A stretch of 35,146 nucleotides of DNA from Dehalococcoidia bacterium (GCA_026421215.1 JAPKBN010000023.1:1-35146); one strand, 5' to 3'; shown: positions 17,598 to 25,812, counted from the first letter of the stretch. The notes: generated by a model not told the origin, from the letters alone. Program-made: numbers and translations.

Positions 17598-18572
17598 ATG
17601 AAAGCCGCACGACTTACCTCCCCTCAGACCTTTGAAATGGTTGATGTAGAGACGCCGTCAGTAGCTGACGGGGAAGTCCTTATCAAGGTCCAGGCCTCCT
17701 CGGTCTGCGGCAGCGACATCCACGGGAGTTACCACGGCCTCACCAGAGAAGAGGACTACCCGCTTCCCCCTGGCCGTCCCTGCCACGAGATTGGCGGAGT
17801 CGTCGTCGAGAGTAAAACGGACGAGATAAACGTCGGTCAACGGGTAGTCGTGCTAGCCGGACCCACATTTGGAGGGCTACAGGAATACGTAGCCCAGACC
17901 CCAGACAAGGTTTTGCCGGTCCCGGACGATGGCCCGATTGAAGAGTGGGTAATGTGCCAGCACTCTGGCACGGTCCTTTATTCCGCCGGCTACTGGAACA
18001 ATCCTGCGGGAAAGACCATCGGTGTATTTGGCCAGGGTGGAATCGGTCTTTCCTTCACCATGCTCGCCGCCGCCCAGGGCGCAGAGCAGGTCATCGGAAT
18101 CGACCTGGTCGAGGCCCGGTTGAACAAGTCTACGGAGATGGGCGCTTCGGCCACCCTGAACCCGGATGACGTCAACCTTGTCGAGGCTATTGACGACCTC
18201 ACGGACGGTCAGGGGCTGGATTACGTTATAGACGCCAGCGGCGCGGCCGAAGGTCTAAACACCGTGGTTTCCATCGTGAAGCGTCACGGGACCATCATCA
18301 ACTTCAGCCTCCTCGGCGGACGCTCAACCGAGTTCAACCATTCGGCGTGGATGCGAAAAGCGGCGACGATTATCCCGACTCAGGTCGCAGGCACGGACCA
18401 TCCCACCGACACGATTCGCCAAATGATACGGATGAAGGAAGTCGGCTACGTCGACCCGGGACAGCTCATCTCCCACAAGGTGGGATTTGGTGTTGAAGAC
18501 ATCCAGGGTGCGTACGACATGTACTCAGACCACAGCGATGGCGTGATCAAAGTGGTCATGCAACAGGACTAA
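17598..18572 (+). CDS. zinc-dependent medium-chain dehydrogenase, array copy 1
   Basis: First of six tandem paralogues, 324 residues from ATG 17598 (GGAGAG upstream). GroES-like catalytic domain with SVCGSDIHG (first zinc ligand Cys), GRPCHEIGG (second ligand His, Glu beside it) and WVMCQHSGT (third ligand Cys). The Rossmann domain has GVFGQGGIGLSF and GIDLVEARL, where Asp at the end of strand 2 suggests NAD(H) over NADP(H). The four-Cys structural-zinc lobe of classical alcohol dehydrogenases is missing. The DEINVGQRVVVL and GASATLNPDDVN stretches make it closest by eye to copy 6. Oxidises an alcohol or polyol to a carbonyl; substrate unknown. Confidence 0.88.
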   Translation: MKAARLTSPQTFEMVDVETPSVADGEVLIKVQASSVCGSDIHGSYHGLTREEDYPLPPGRPCHEIGGVVVESKTDEINVGQRVVVLAGPTFGGLQEYVAQTPDKVLPVPDDGPIEEWVMCQHSGTVLYSAGYWNNPAGKTIGVFGQGGIGLSFTMLAAAQGAEQVIGIDLVEARLNKSTEMGASATLNPDDVNLVEAIDDLTDGQGLDYVIDASGAAEGLNTVVSIVKRHGTIINFSLLGGRSTEFNHSAWMRKAATIIPTQVAGTDHPTDTIRQMIRMKEVGYVDPGQLISHKVGFGVEDIQGAYDMYSDHSDGVIKVVMQQD

Positions 18573-18654
18573 TCGATCACGATCTCAGGCTGCCCAGAGT
18601 CGGCCAAAAGGACAACGCAGCGCACGTAATGCGCGAAAGGAACTTGAAGACGCA

Positions 18655-19641
18655 ATGAAAGCGGTACAGCTCACCGGTCCCCGAAAGCTTGAGTTCATCG
18701 AAGCCCCGACGCCCACACCAGCAGATGGACAGGTTCTTCTCAAAATCGAGCAGGCATCGGTCTGCGGTAGCGACACACATCTCTCTTACGAGCCGGTTCT
18801 GCCCGAGGAACGCTACCCGTCCGTTCCCGGAGCCCCCTGCCACGAGATCGCCGGGACAATCGTCGAGTCCCGTAACCCGGACTACAAAGTAGGACAGCGC
18901 GCCATCGTGCTGCCGGACTACAACCCGGAGACCGGTCCGTCCGGTGGCGGACTTGCCGAGTACATCGCAAGCAGCCGCATCATCGCCCTTCCGGACCACG
19001 GTGGCCTGGACGAGTGGGTAATGTGCCAGCCGTCCGGGACGGTCCTGTACTCCGCCCGCCAGTGGGGGAATGCATCAGACAAGCGTATCGCTATCCTCGG
19101 TCAGGGCGCTATCGGACTCTCATTCACGATGATCGCTGCAGCGCAGGGCGCACGACAGGTGATCGCTATAGACCTTGAGGACTACCGTCTGGACAAGGCC
19201 AAAGAGATGGGCGCCACCGACATCATTAACGCCGATAAAGAAAACGTTGCAGAGGCCATCCAGGAGATGACCAAAGGCGAGGGCGTGGACGTTGTCGCAG
19301 ACGCCTCAGGTGACCCGGAGGGCCTGAACCAGGCCGTCAGTCTGGTCAACCGTTTTGGCCTGATCGTCGGATTCAGCCTAGTTTCCGCAACCGAGCCGGT
19401 GGTATTCAACCATCAGGCATGGATGCGCAAGGCCGCCCGCCTGGCGCCGACCGTATCTGGAGCTTCCCCTACCCCGACAGAAGCCATAGAAAAGATGGTC
19501 GCTCTCCGTGAGCGTGGCTGGGCCGACCCCGCCAAGCTGATCACACACCGAGTTGGCTGGGACGGCATTCCGGACGCGTACGAAATGTACGCAAACCGGT
19601 CAGACCAGGTCATCAAGGTCGTAATGGACATCAACGGCTAG
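18655..19641 (+). CDS. zinc-dependent medium-chain dehydrogenase, array copy 2
   Basis: A 328-residue paralogue. Zinc ligands lie in SVCGSDTHL, GAPCHEIAG and WVMCQPSGT. The cofactor motif is ILGQGAIGLSF followed by AIDLEDYRL (Asp favouring NAD). ASGDPEGLNQAVSLV and ITHRVGWDGIPDAYEMYANR form the conserved C-terminal part. The ATG at 18655 is preceded by AAAGGAAC about 14 nt upstream. By eye it resembles copy 5 most (RKLE start, DKRIA-LGQGAIGLSFTMIAA, INADKENV). An 82-bp gap separates it from copy 1, and about 100 bp holding a gene remnant separate it from copy 3. Confidence 0.88.
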   Translation: MKAVQLTGPRKLEFIEAPTPTPADGQVLLKIEQASVCGSDTHLSYEPVLPEERYPSVPGAPCHEIAGTIVESRNPDYKVGQRAIVLPDYNPETGPSGGGLAEYIASSRIIALPDHGGLDEWVMCQPSGTVLYSARQWGNASDKRIAILGQGAIGLSFTMIAAAQGARQVIAIDLEDYRLDKAKEMGATDIINADKENVAEAIQEMTKGEGVDVVADASGDPEGLNQAVSLVNRFGLIVGFSLVSATEPVVFNHQAWMRKAARLAPTVSGASPTPTEAIEKMVALRERGWADPAKLITHRVGWDGIPDAYEMYANRSDQVIKVVMDING

Positions 19642-19643
19642 AG

Positions 19644-19721
19644 CGATTCGGAGACCGACATGAGATCTCAGGGATCGTTGTCGAATCTCGGAAACCCGGG
19701 ATGGAGATTAATGCGGAGTAG
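19644..19721 (+). pseudogene. remnant of a seventh dehydrogenase paralogue
   Basis: Between copies 2 and 3, one plus frame reads HEISGIVVESRKPGMEIN from 19659, then A, E and a TAG stop at 19719. This matches the segment that follows the zinc-site Cys in every copy (CHEIAGTIVESRNPD or CHEIGGVVVESKTDEIN). The bases just before it also align with copy 2 after small gaps (ATTCGGAGACC against TTCCCGGAGCCCCC), and the zinc-ligand Cys codon is gone. No other part of the gene is left. The likely origin is unequal recombination or deletion within the tandem array. Confidence 0.6.
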
Positions 19722-19742
19722 TTATACGGCGGTGATGTCCGC

Positions 19743-20750
19743 TTGAGGGCTTACCAGCAGACCGGTCCCCGCCGGCTGGAACAGGTCGATGTCGATAACC
19801 CGAAACCAGCGGACGGTCAGGTTGTCGTAAAGATCGAGTGCGGCTCGGTTTGTGGCAGCGACACGCATGTGAGATACCAGCCGACGCTGCCAGAAGAGCA
19901 ATACCCGCTCGCGGCCGGCGCGCCCTGTCACGAGATCGCCGGAACTATTGTCGAGAGCCGCAACCCGGATCACCCGGTCGGAGAGCGAGTGATCGTCCTG
20001 CCGGATCCATCTTCAGCAGGTGGGCCCGGCGGTGGGCTTGCCGAATACATCGCCAGCGGCCTACTGATCAGTCTTCCGGAACACGGCTCCACTGAAGAGT
20101 GGCTCATGTGCCAACCCACCGGAACCGTCCTGTACTCCGCACGGCGTTGGGGCCAGTCCACAGATAAACGCATTGCCGTCATCGGCCAGGGCGCAATCGG
20201 ACTATCGTTCACAATGATCGCCGAACGCACTGGTGCGAAGCAGGTGATAGGTATTGACCTATTGGACTACCGGCTGGATAAGGCGAGCGAGCTTGGAGCG
20301 ACGCACACCATCAATGCGGACCGAGAGAATGTCGTAGAGGCCCTTGCAGAGGTGACCAACGGCGAGGGTGTCGACGTCGTCGTGGACGCATCTGCCGATC
20401 CGGACGGACTCAATCAGGCTGTCAGCCTGGTGAACATGTACGGCACCATCATTGGTTTCAGTCAGATCCCGCGCGATCAGCTGCCTACCTTCCGTCACCC
20501 GGACTGGATGATGAAGGAAGCACGCATCATCGCGACCGGCTCCTCACTCTCACGAACGCCGACCGAGGCCATACAGACGATGGTCGATCTAAGGGACCGG
20601 GGATGGCTTGATCCGTCCGTCTTAATCACCCACCACTCCGCCTGGAGTGACATACCGGACGCATACGAGATGTACGCCGGATACACGGACGGTGTCATCA
20701 AAAACGTACTGGATATCTCCGGGGCTGCCGGTTCAGGAATTAACGCATGA
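19743..20750 (+). CDS. zinc-dependent medium-chain dehydrogenase, array copy 3
   Basis: A 335-residue paralogue starting at TTG 19743 (MRAYQQTGPRRLEQ aligns with the N-terminus of the other copies). Zinc ligands are in SVCGSDTHV, GAPCHEIAG and WLMCQPTGT; cofactor motif VIGQGAIGLSF, then GIDLLDYRL. It has a proline/glycine-rich insertion-free loop DPSSAGGPGGGLAEY where a structural zinc lobe would sit in classical enzymes. It differs from its sisters in ASADPDGL (Ala for Gly) and in a C-terminal tail of about ten residues (ISGAAGSGINA). Its stop overlaps the ATG of copy 4 by 4 bp (ATGA), so the pair is certainly co-translated. Shine-Dalgarno is weak. Confidence 0.85.
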   Translation: MRAYQQTGPRRLEQVDVDNPKPADGQVVVKIECGSVCGSDTHVRYQPTLPEEQYPLAAGAPCHEIAGTIVESRNPDHPVGERVIVLPDPSSAGGPGGGLAEYIASGLLISLPEHGSTEEWLMCQPTGTVLYSARRWGQSTDKRIAVIGQGAIGLSFTMIAERTGAKQVIGIDLLDYRLDKASELGATHTINADRENVVEALAEVTNGEGVDVVVDASADPDGLNQAVSLVNMYGTIIGFSQIPRDQLPTFRHPDWMMKEARIIATGSSLSRTPTEAIQTMVDLRDRGWLDPSVLITHHSAWSDIPDAYEMYAGYTDGVIKNVLDISGAAGSGINA

Positions 20751-21730
20751 AGGCTTATCAACTCACGGGCCCTCAGACCCTGGAGCAGGTCACGGCACCT
20801 GATCCAGAACCCATGGATGGCCAGGTGTTGCTGAAGATCGAGCACGTCTCCATCTGCGGCAGCGACACTCATCTCAACTTCCATCCGACCCTTCCAGAAG
20901 AACAATATCCGTTTGCACCCGGCCTTCCCTGCCACGAGATCGCCGGGACGATAGTGGAGAGCAAAAACCCGGAGCACTCGGTTGGTCAACGGGCGATTAT
21001 CCTGCCGACATTCACCCCCGCTGCCGGCATGACCACCGGCGGACTTGCCGAGTTCATAGCGAGCGAAAAGGTCATCCCCCTTCCAGATTACGGGGACACC
21101 GCGGACTGGGTAATGTGCCAGCCTGCCGGGACGGCAATCCAGGCCAGTCGAGAGTGGGGTACGACCGACGAAAAGACCTTCCTCGTACTGGGACAGGGCG
21201 CTATTGGCCTTTCCACGACGGCTGTGGCGTCCCGCATGGGCGCTCAGATGGTGATCGGAGTTGACCTTGATGATTACCGATTGGAAAAGGCGTCCCAACT
21301 GGGAGCCGAAGTGACGCTTAACGCCGACCGGGAGGATGTCCTGGAAGCGGTTATGGACCTGACAGAGGGGAAAGGCGTCGACTGTGTCGTTGAAGCCACG
21401 GGGGATCCGAACGGCATCAACGTGGCACTCCAGTTAGTGCGAAATCGCGGCACCATCATAGGATTCAGTCTTGTGGCGGCGGACGAGCCCTCGATACTCA
21501 GACACCAAGAATGGATGCGCAAAGAAGTTCGTATTCTCCCGACGAACGCAGCAGGAGCTATCGACCCTGTCGCGCCCATCCGTGACATGGTCGGTCTTCG
21601 GGATAGAGGCTGGTGGGACCCGGCGGAGTTGATCACTCACCGCGTTGGATGGGACCATGTACAGGACGCATACGAGATGTACGCAAATCGCGCCGATGGG
21701 GTGATCAAGATTGCGATAGCTATCGAATAA
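20747..21730 (+). CDS. zinc-dependent medium-chain dehydrogenase, array copy 4
   Basis: A 327-residue paralogue from ATG 20747. Zinc ligands in SICGSDTHL, GLPCHEIAG and WVMCQPAGT; cofactor motif VLGQGAIGLST, then GVDLDDYRL. It departs most from the shared pattern after the third ligand (AIQASREWGTTDEKTF instead of VLYSARRWG--DKRIA) and has TTAVASRMGA in place of TMIAA-QGA. Its substrate pocket therefore probably differs. C-terminus ITHRVGWDHVQDAYEMYANR is standard. A 66-bp gap separates it from copy 5. Confidence 0.87.
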   Translation: MKAYQLTGPQTLEQVTAPDPEPMDGQVLLKIEHVSICGSDTHLNFHPTLPEEQYPFAPGLPCHEIAGTIVESKNPEHSVGQRAIILPTFTPAAGMTTGGLAEFIASEKVIPLPDYGDTADWVMCQPAGTAIQASREWGTTDEKTFLVLGQGAIGLSTTAVASRMGAQMVIGVDLDDYRLEKASQLGAEVTLNADREDVLEAVMDLTEGKGVDCVVEATGDPNGINVALQLVRNRGTIIGFSLVAADEPSILRHQEWMRKEVRILPTNAAGAIDPVAPIRDMVGLRDRGWWDPAELITHRVGWDHVQDAYEMYANRADGVIKIAIAIE

Positions 21731-21796
21731 TTAACTTGTCATGACCAGAATTTCTCCGCCACGGTAAATACATAACCAAAAGATAGGGAAAACCAG

Positions 21797-22783
21797 ATGA
21801 AGACATATTCGCTCACAGGCCCACGGAAGCTCGAAGTTACCGAGGCGCCGGACCCGACCGTTGCCGACGGACAGGTTCTACTTGAGATTGAGCATGTATC
21901 GATCTGCGGAAGCGACACGCACCTGAATTACGAACCCGTCTTCGCTGAAGAGCGGTACCCGTTCACGCCCGGCATGCCCTGCCACGAGATAGCGGGCACA
22001 ATCGTCGAGTCCAAGAATCCGGACTACGTCGTCGGACAGCGTGCAATAGTTTTGACGGAACGCAACGCAGCTGGAGAGATCTCTTCGGGTGGCCTTGCAG
22101 AGTTGATCTCCACAAGCCGAGTAATCCCCATCCCAGATTACGGAGGTACGGATGAGTGGATCATGTGCCAGCCATCCGGAACCGTCCTGTACTCAGCAAG
22201 GCGCTGGGGCACCACGGACGACAAGCGCATCGCTGTCCTCGGTCAGGGTGCTATCGGTCTGTCGTTCACAATGATCGCTGCCAACCAGGGTGCGCAGGAA
22301 GTGATCGCAATCGATCTCGAAGACTACCGGCTCGCAAAGTCCTCCGAGTTCGGCGCCACGGGGACTATCAACGCCGATAAAGAGAACGTTGTAGAGGCTC
22401 TTGCCGAGCTAACCGGTGGTCACGGAGTGGACGTAGTTGTAGACGCCTCCGGTGACGCCGACGGCCTTAACCAGGCGGTAAACCTGGTGAATCCACGGGG
22501 ACTCGTGATCGGCTTCAGCCTCGTAGAGACCACAACCAGCCCCACGGTGTTCCGTCACCAGGAATGGATGCGAAAAGAGGTCAAGGTAATCCCCACCGGT
22601 TCCGCCGGCTCTGAGGACGCCACTTCTTGCATCGCAGACATGGTCGCCCTCAGAGACCGAGGATGGATGGACCCATCACGATTGACCACCCACGCTCACA
22701 CGTGGGATCAGATACCGGAGGCCTACGATCTGTATGCTGACCGCAAGGACGGCATCATCAAGACGGTCATCTCGATCAAGTAG
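21797..22783 (+). CDS. zinc-dependent medium-chain dehydrogenase, array copy 5
   Basis: A 328-residue paralogue from ATG 21797, preceded by AGGGAAAA. Zinc ligands in SICGSDTHL, GMPCHEIAG and WIMCQPSGT; cofactor motif VLGQGAIGLSF, then AIDLEDYRL. The loop TERNAAGEISSGGLAEL replaces the structural-zinc lobe. VDASGDADGLNQAVNLV and RDRGWMDPSRLTTH are family-typical. By eye it is closest to copy 2. The short upstream leader is AT-rich and could hold an internal promoter, but no clear hexamers are visible. Confidence 0.88.
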   Translation: MKTYSLTGPRKLEVTEAPDPTVADGQVLLEIEHVSICGSDTHLNYEPVFAEERYPFTPGMPCHEIAGTIVESKNPDYVVGQRAIVLTERNAAGEISSGGLAELISTSRVIPIPDYGGTDEWIMCQPSGTVLYSARRWGTTDDKRIAVLGQGAIGLSFTMIAANQGAQEVIAIDLEDYRLAKSSEFGATGTINADKENVVEALAELTGGHGVDVVVDASGDADGLNQAVNLVNPRGLVIGFSLVETTTSPTVFRHQEWMRKEVKVIPTGSAGSEDATSCIADMVALRDRGWMDPSRLTTHAHTWDQIPEAYDLYADRKDGIIKTVISIK

Positions 22784-22854
22784 TAACCATCGGTTGGCTA
22801 ACCGACTGGAATCCGATCGTCGACCGACGCAACAGAAACGAGGATATCGATCCA

Positions 22855-23847
22855 ATGCGAGCAGCGCGTATGTCGGCGCCCCACACTATCGAGTTCTTCG
22901 AGATGGACACTCCGAAGCCAGCAGAGGGTGAGATCCTTCTGAAGGTCCAGCAAGTGTCAGTCTGTGGTAGCGACACGCACATGTTCTACGACCAGGTTCT
23001 GCCCGAGGAGATGTACCCAAGTAGGCCAGGATCTCCGTGCCACGAAATCGCAGGGACGGTGATCGAATCACGCTCCGATAAAATTAATGTCGGACAGCGG
23101 GCGATTGTGCTCTCCAGCTTTAGAAACCCTGACGCCCTGGGCGGGCTCGTTGAATACATCAACATCCCGGAAAACATGGTAATGCCGCTGCCAGATCATC
23201 GCGGCCTGGATGAGTGGTTGATGTGCCAGCCAATGGGTACGGTACTTTTCGCTACCAAGCTCTGGGGGCCGACCGCAGGTCTACGGATCGGGGTTGTCGG
23301 CCAGGGCGCCATCGGGCTGTCGTTCACAAACCTCGCCGCAGCGCAAGGCGCAGCGCAGGTAATCGGGATTGATCTCCTTGATTATCGGCTCGAAAAATCC
23401 ATCGAGATGGGCGCATCGGCCACTATCAACCCGGACAACGTCGATCCAATTGAGGCGATCGCAGAGCTTACCGGCGGGCACGGCCTTGATGTAGTGGTGG
23501 ACGCCTCTGGTGACCCTGAAGGCCTGAACCAGGCGGTCTCCTATGTCAACCAGTACGGCAAGGTGCTCGGATTCAGCCTGATCAGCATGGACTCTGTTAT
23601 CCCGTTCAAGCACATGGCTTGGATGGGTAAAGTCGCCACCCTAATCCCGTGCTCATCGATCAATTCTCCTGACCCAACAGGGGACATAAATGAGGTCATT
23701 TCGCTGATGGACAGAGGTTGGATAGACCCGTCCAAACTCATCACACACAACTTGACGTTTGACGATATTCCTAAAGCCTACGAGATGTACTCGAAGCAGC
23801 AGGACGGCATCATCAAGGCTGTGATGGCTGTCAATGGCGGCGGGTAA
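22855..23847 (+). CDS. zinc-dependent medium-chain dehydrogenase, array copy 6
   Basis: A 330-residue paralogue from ATG 22855 (ACGAGGATATC upstream as a ribosome site). Zinc ligands in SVCGSDTHM, GSPCHEIAG and WLMCQPMGT; cofactor motif VVGQGAIGLSF, then GIDLLDYRL. It shares with copy 1 the RAARM/KAARL start, the S-DKINVGQRAIVL stretch, GASATINPDNVD and a shorter region around residue 95 (SSFRNPDALGGLVEY). The outer two copies thus appear to be one subgroup and copies 2-5 another. The last gene of the array; a peroxiredoxin follows after 93 bp. Confidence 0.88.
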   Translation: MRAARMSAPHTIEFFEMDTPKPAEGEILLKVQQVSVCGSDTHMFYDQVLPEEMYPSRPGSPCHEIAGTVIESRSDKINVGQRAIVLSSFRNPDALGGLVEYINIPENMVMPLPDHRGLDEWLMCQPMGTVLFATKLWGPTAGLRIGVVGQGAIGLSFTNLAAAQGAAQVIGIDLLDYRLEKSIEMGASATINPDNVDPIEAIAELTGGHGLDVVVDASGDPEGLNQAVSYVNQYGKVLGFSLISMDSVIPFKHMAWMGKVATLIPCSSINSPDPTGDINEVISLMDRGWIDPSKLITHNLTFDDIPKAYEMYSKQQDGIIKAVMAVNGGG

Positions 23848-23868
23848 TCACCGGACCGACCCTGAACG

Positions 23869-23910
23869 TGACATAATCGCCACCCGGGCGCGGTTTAGAA
23901 CCAAACGCGC
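23869..23910 (+). promoter_or_regulatory. candidate extended -10 promoter and leader hairpin before the peroxiredoxin
   Basis: TGACATAAT (23869-23877) is an extended -10 element (TG-n-CATAAT). Just after it, GCGCGGTTT (23888-23896) and AAACGCGC (23903-23910) form an inverted repeat with one unpaired G. A smaller nested repeat GGTT-TAG-AACC shares the centre. It would sit at the start of the transcript and could be an operator or an mRNA hairpin. AGGAG at 23930-23934 is the ribosome site. No T-tract follows, so it is not a typical terminator for the array. Confidence 0.35.
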
Positions 23911-23940
23911 ATAACAAACGAATAAACACAGGAGTCCGAT

Positions 23941-24414
23941 ATGCCGCTCGAAGTTGGGACACAAGCGCCCGCTTTTGCTTTGAAAGACAGTGACCGAAAT
24001 GACGTCAGTCTCAGTGACTACTCGGGCAAGACAGTCGTCCTATCCTTCTACCCTGCCGCGTTCTCTGGCGTGTGTGACACCGAGATGTGCACATTCAGGG
24101 ACTCGCTCTCAGATTTGAACTCCGCCAACGCCGATGTCCTCGGGATCGCTGTGGACAACTTCTTCGTTGCGAAGGAGTTCAAGACCAAGCACAACCTGAA
24201 CTTCCCGATCCTTGTTGATCACACGGCAAACACCGCACGGGCCTACGACACGGTTCTGGAGAACTTCGCAGGCATGGACGGTTACACCGCCGCCAACCGC
24301 ACGGTCTACGTAGTAGACGGTTCCGGAACGATTCAGTACGTATGGCGCGGCGAGAACCCAGGCATCGAGCCAGATTACGACGCAGTCAAGGCAGCGGTGG
24401 ACGCCCTCAAGTAG
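23941..24414 (+). CDS. peroxiredoxin of the BCP/AhpE-like group
   Basis: A thiol peroxidase of 157 residues reducing hydrogen or organic peroxides in the cytosol. The catalytic block is FYPAAFSGVCDTEMCTFRD: peroxidatic Cys45 in a P-xxx-S-xx-C motif and Cys50 five residues on. That is the spacing of atypical two-Cys bacterioferritin co-migratory protein (BCP) enzymes. The N-terminal GTQAPAFALKDSD and the late TVYVVDGSGTIQYVW are usual for the family. ATG with AGGAG 7 nt upstream. No Sec codon here, unlike the thiol oxidoreductase at 9459. It closes the plus-strand block and ends 31 bp before a strong terminator. Confidence 0.92.
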   Translation: MPLEVGTQAPAFALKDSDRNDVSLSDYSGKTVVLSFYPAAFSGVCDTEMCTFRDSLSDLNSANADVLGIAVDNFFVAKEFKTKHNLNFPILVDHTANTARAYDTVLENFAGMDGYTAANRTVYVVDGSGTIQYVWRGENPGIEPDYDAVKAAVDALK

Positions 24415-24445
24415 TTCGCCAACCTGTGCAAACAGAGGTCAACTG

Positions 24446-24475
24446 AAAAGGCCCCGGGAATTCCCGGGGCCTTTT
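24446..24475. terminator. bidirectional intrinsic terminator between converging genes
   Basis: A perfect 30-bp palindrome. Arms of four A, two G, four C, three G and two A are mirrored exactly and end in four T on either strand (the centre reads GGGAATTCCC). It lies between the peroxiredoxin stop (plus) and the membrane-protein stop (minus), so it can end both transcripts. Confidence 0.9.
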
Positions 24476-24502
24476 CGCGTTTGGTCCATTTCGATGTGGC
24501 TA

Positions 24503-24892
24503 TCACGCCTTTGATACAAGGATCGGGACCACAATACCGAAAATTATAAAGAACGCCGCAAATTCGGCCAGCAGATGAAGTCTCCTCCCCTTCGCCAGAA
24601 TCAAAAGCACCGGCGCCATTAACAGTTCTGTCACCAACACTCCGACCACGAATACCCAGTCACTTACCTCCCCCTGTACTGCCGAATACGCCACAGCAAT
24701 CACGACCCCAATTATCGGCCAGATAACCAATGCCACTCCATGCATCATCAAAATCGAGCGCGCCAGGTGGTTGTCTTCTGGGTCAGTCGTCTTGATGAAA
24801 CTCGGCGGGTTGTACACGAACATCAGAGACAGGTGGGCGACGAACACGAGCGCCATTAACGTCCCCGACAGAAATCCTGCGACGATCGTCAT
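24503..24892 (-). CDS. small four-helix membrane protein, function unknown
   Basis: A 129-residue protein that I do not recognise. Four hydrophobic segments are evident: FLSGTLMALVFVAHLSLMFVY, ALVIWPIIGVVIAVAY, WVFVVGVLVTELLMAPVLLIL and LAEFAAFFIIFGIVVPIL. Between them are short charged loops (KTTDPEDNHLAR, KGRRLH). No catalytic or metal-binding motif stands out. Its ATG overlaps the ispE stop by 4 bp, so it is the distal gene of the rsmA-ispE transcript. The codon use matches its neighbours. Confidence 0.75.
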   Translation of the reverse strand: MTIVAGFLSGTLMALVFVAHLSLMFVYNPPSFIKTTDPEDNHLARSILMMHGVALVIWPIIGVVIAVAYSAVQGEVSDWVFVVGVLVTELLMAPVLLILAKGRRLHLLAEFAAFFIIFGIVVPILVSKA

Positions 24893-25812
24893 GTGGTGGA
24901 ATCCCGGGTCAGATGCGGCCTCTGGGTAGACTTACGGACCTGACCCGGGGGGTCCCAGCGGCGCACCAGAAATGCACGAAGGCCATGCTGCATCTGGAGC
25001 ATAAGTTGCCAGGCTACTCCGACCTCCCGGCTAGGGGCCAGAGCGAACATGCTTGGCCCCGCGCCCGACATCAAGATCCCCATGGCACCAAGGTTTCGGA
25101 ACGTTTCACGGATCGCTGCATATTCAGCAAATACCTTCTGCGCATAAGGTTCAAATACGTTGAAGAAAAATTGAGCAGGCGCGTCGCCACCACCCCTAAT
25201 GCGTCCTGCCAGTTTGTGCGACAGAACGCCCCGCGTGTGATCTGAATCGCCGATTTGATCGTACAAGAGAGCCGTTTTGTTCGGGAGATCTGACTCCGGA
25301 GAAACCACCACCATCCACTGGATGTTCGCGTGGACCAACGGGGCCACATGCTCACCCCTCCCCTGCACTAGTGCTGTCCCACCACTCAGAAAATAAGGGA
25401 CGTCGGAGCCGATTTCCGTTGCTATCTCTTCAAGGGACTCAAGCTCGAGTTCGAGTTCCCAGAGATCGTTAAGGCCTTTCAGAACCGATGCCGCATCACT
25501 GGATCCGCCGCCTAGTCCGGCGGCCACGGGAATATGTTTTTGCAATGTGATATCCACACCTAGGTCAACGCCGCTCACTTCTTTAAGTTTTCGTGCGGCG
25601 ACGAGCGCCAGATTGTCCTCACCGGTAAGGTCTGGATGGTCACAGGTAAGCGTAATTTCGTCGGCCAGATTCAGCGTCACGTCGTCATGGAGATCGATCG
25701 TCTGCATGATCGACACGATGTCGTGGAACCCGTCATCGCGTTTACCAATCACTTCCAGTGTCAGATTAATCTTGGCGTGCGCCTCTAGCTCAAGGACCGA
25801 CTCTGAGGCCAT
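24889..25812 (-). CDS. ispE: 4-diphosphocytidyl-2-C-methyl-D-erythritol kinase
   Basis: GHMP-family kinase of the MEP isoprenoid pathway, phosphorylating CDP-ME with ATP. It has 307 residues, near the family's ~290. The N-terminus EAHAKINLTLEVIGKRDDGFHDI contains the AKINL---V---R-DG-H substrate motif. The ATP-binding GHMP motif is PVAAGLGGGSSDAASVL, and GAMGILMSGAGPSMFAL is the C-terminal glycine motif. Its ATG shares one base with the rsmA stop (TGATG), so it is translationally coupled. The rsmA-ispE pair is common in Gram-positive bacteria and Chloroflexota. Its isoprenoid product feeds polyprenyl carriers such as those the left-end envelope module would use. Confidence 0.95.
   Translation of the reverse strand: MASESVLELEAHAKINLTLEVIGKRDDGFHDIVSIMQTIDLHDDVTLNLADEITLTCDHPDLTGEDNLALVAARKLKEVSGVDLGVDITLQKHIPVAAGLGGGSSDAASVLKGLNDLWELELELESLEEIATEIGSDVPYFLSGGTALVQGRGEHVAPLVHANIQWMVVVSPESDLPNKTALLYDQIGDSDHTRGVLSHKLAGRIRGGGDAPAQFFFNVFEPYAQKVFAEYAAIRETFRNLGAMGILMSGAGPSMFALAPSREVGVAWQLMLQMQHGLRAFLVRRWDPPGQVRKSTQRPHLTRDSTT

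Noticed and set aside
23941-24414. Peroxiredoxin as a second selenoprotein
   Set aside because: The peroxidatic codon is TGT (Cys45) and there is no internal TGA in the frame.
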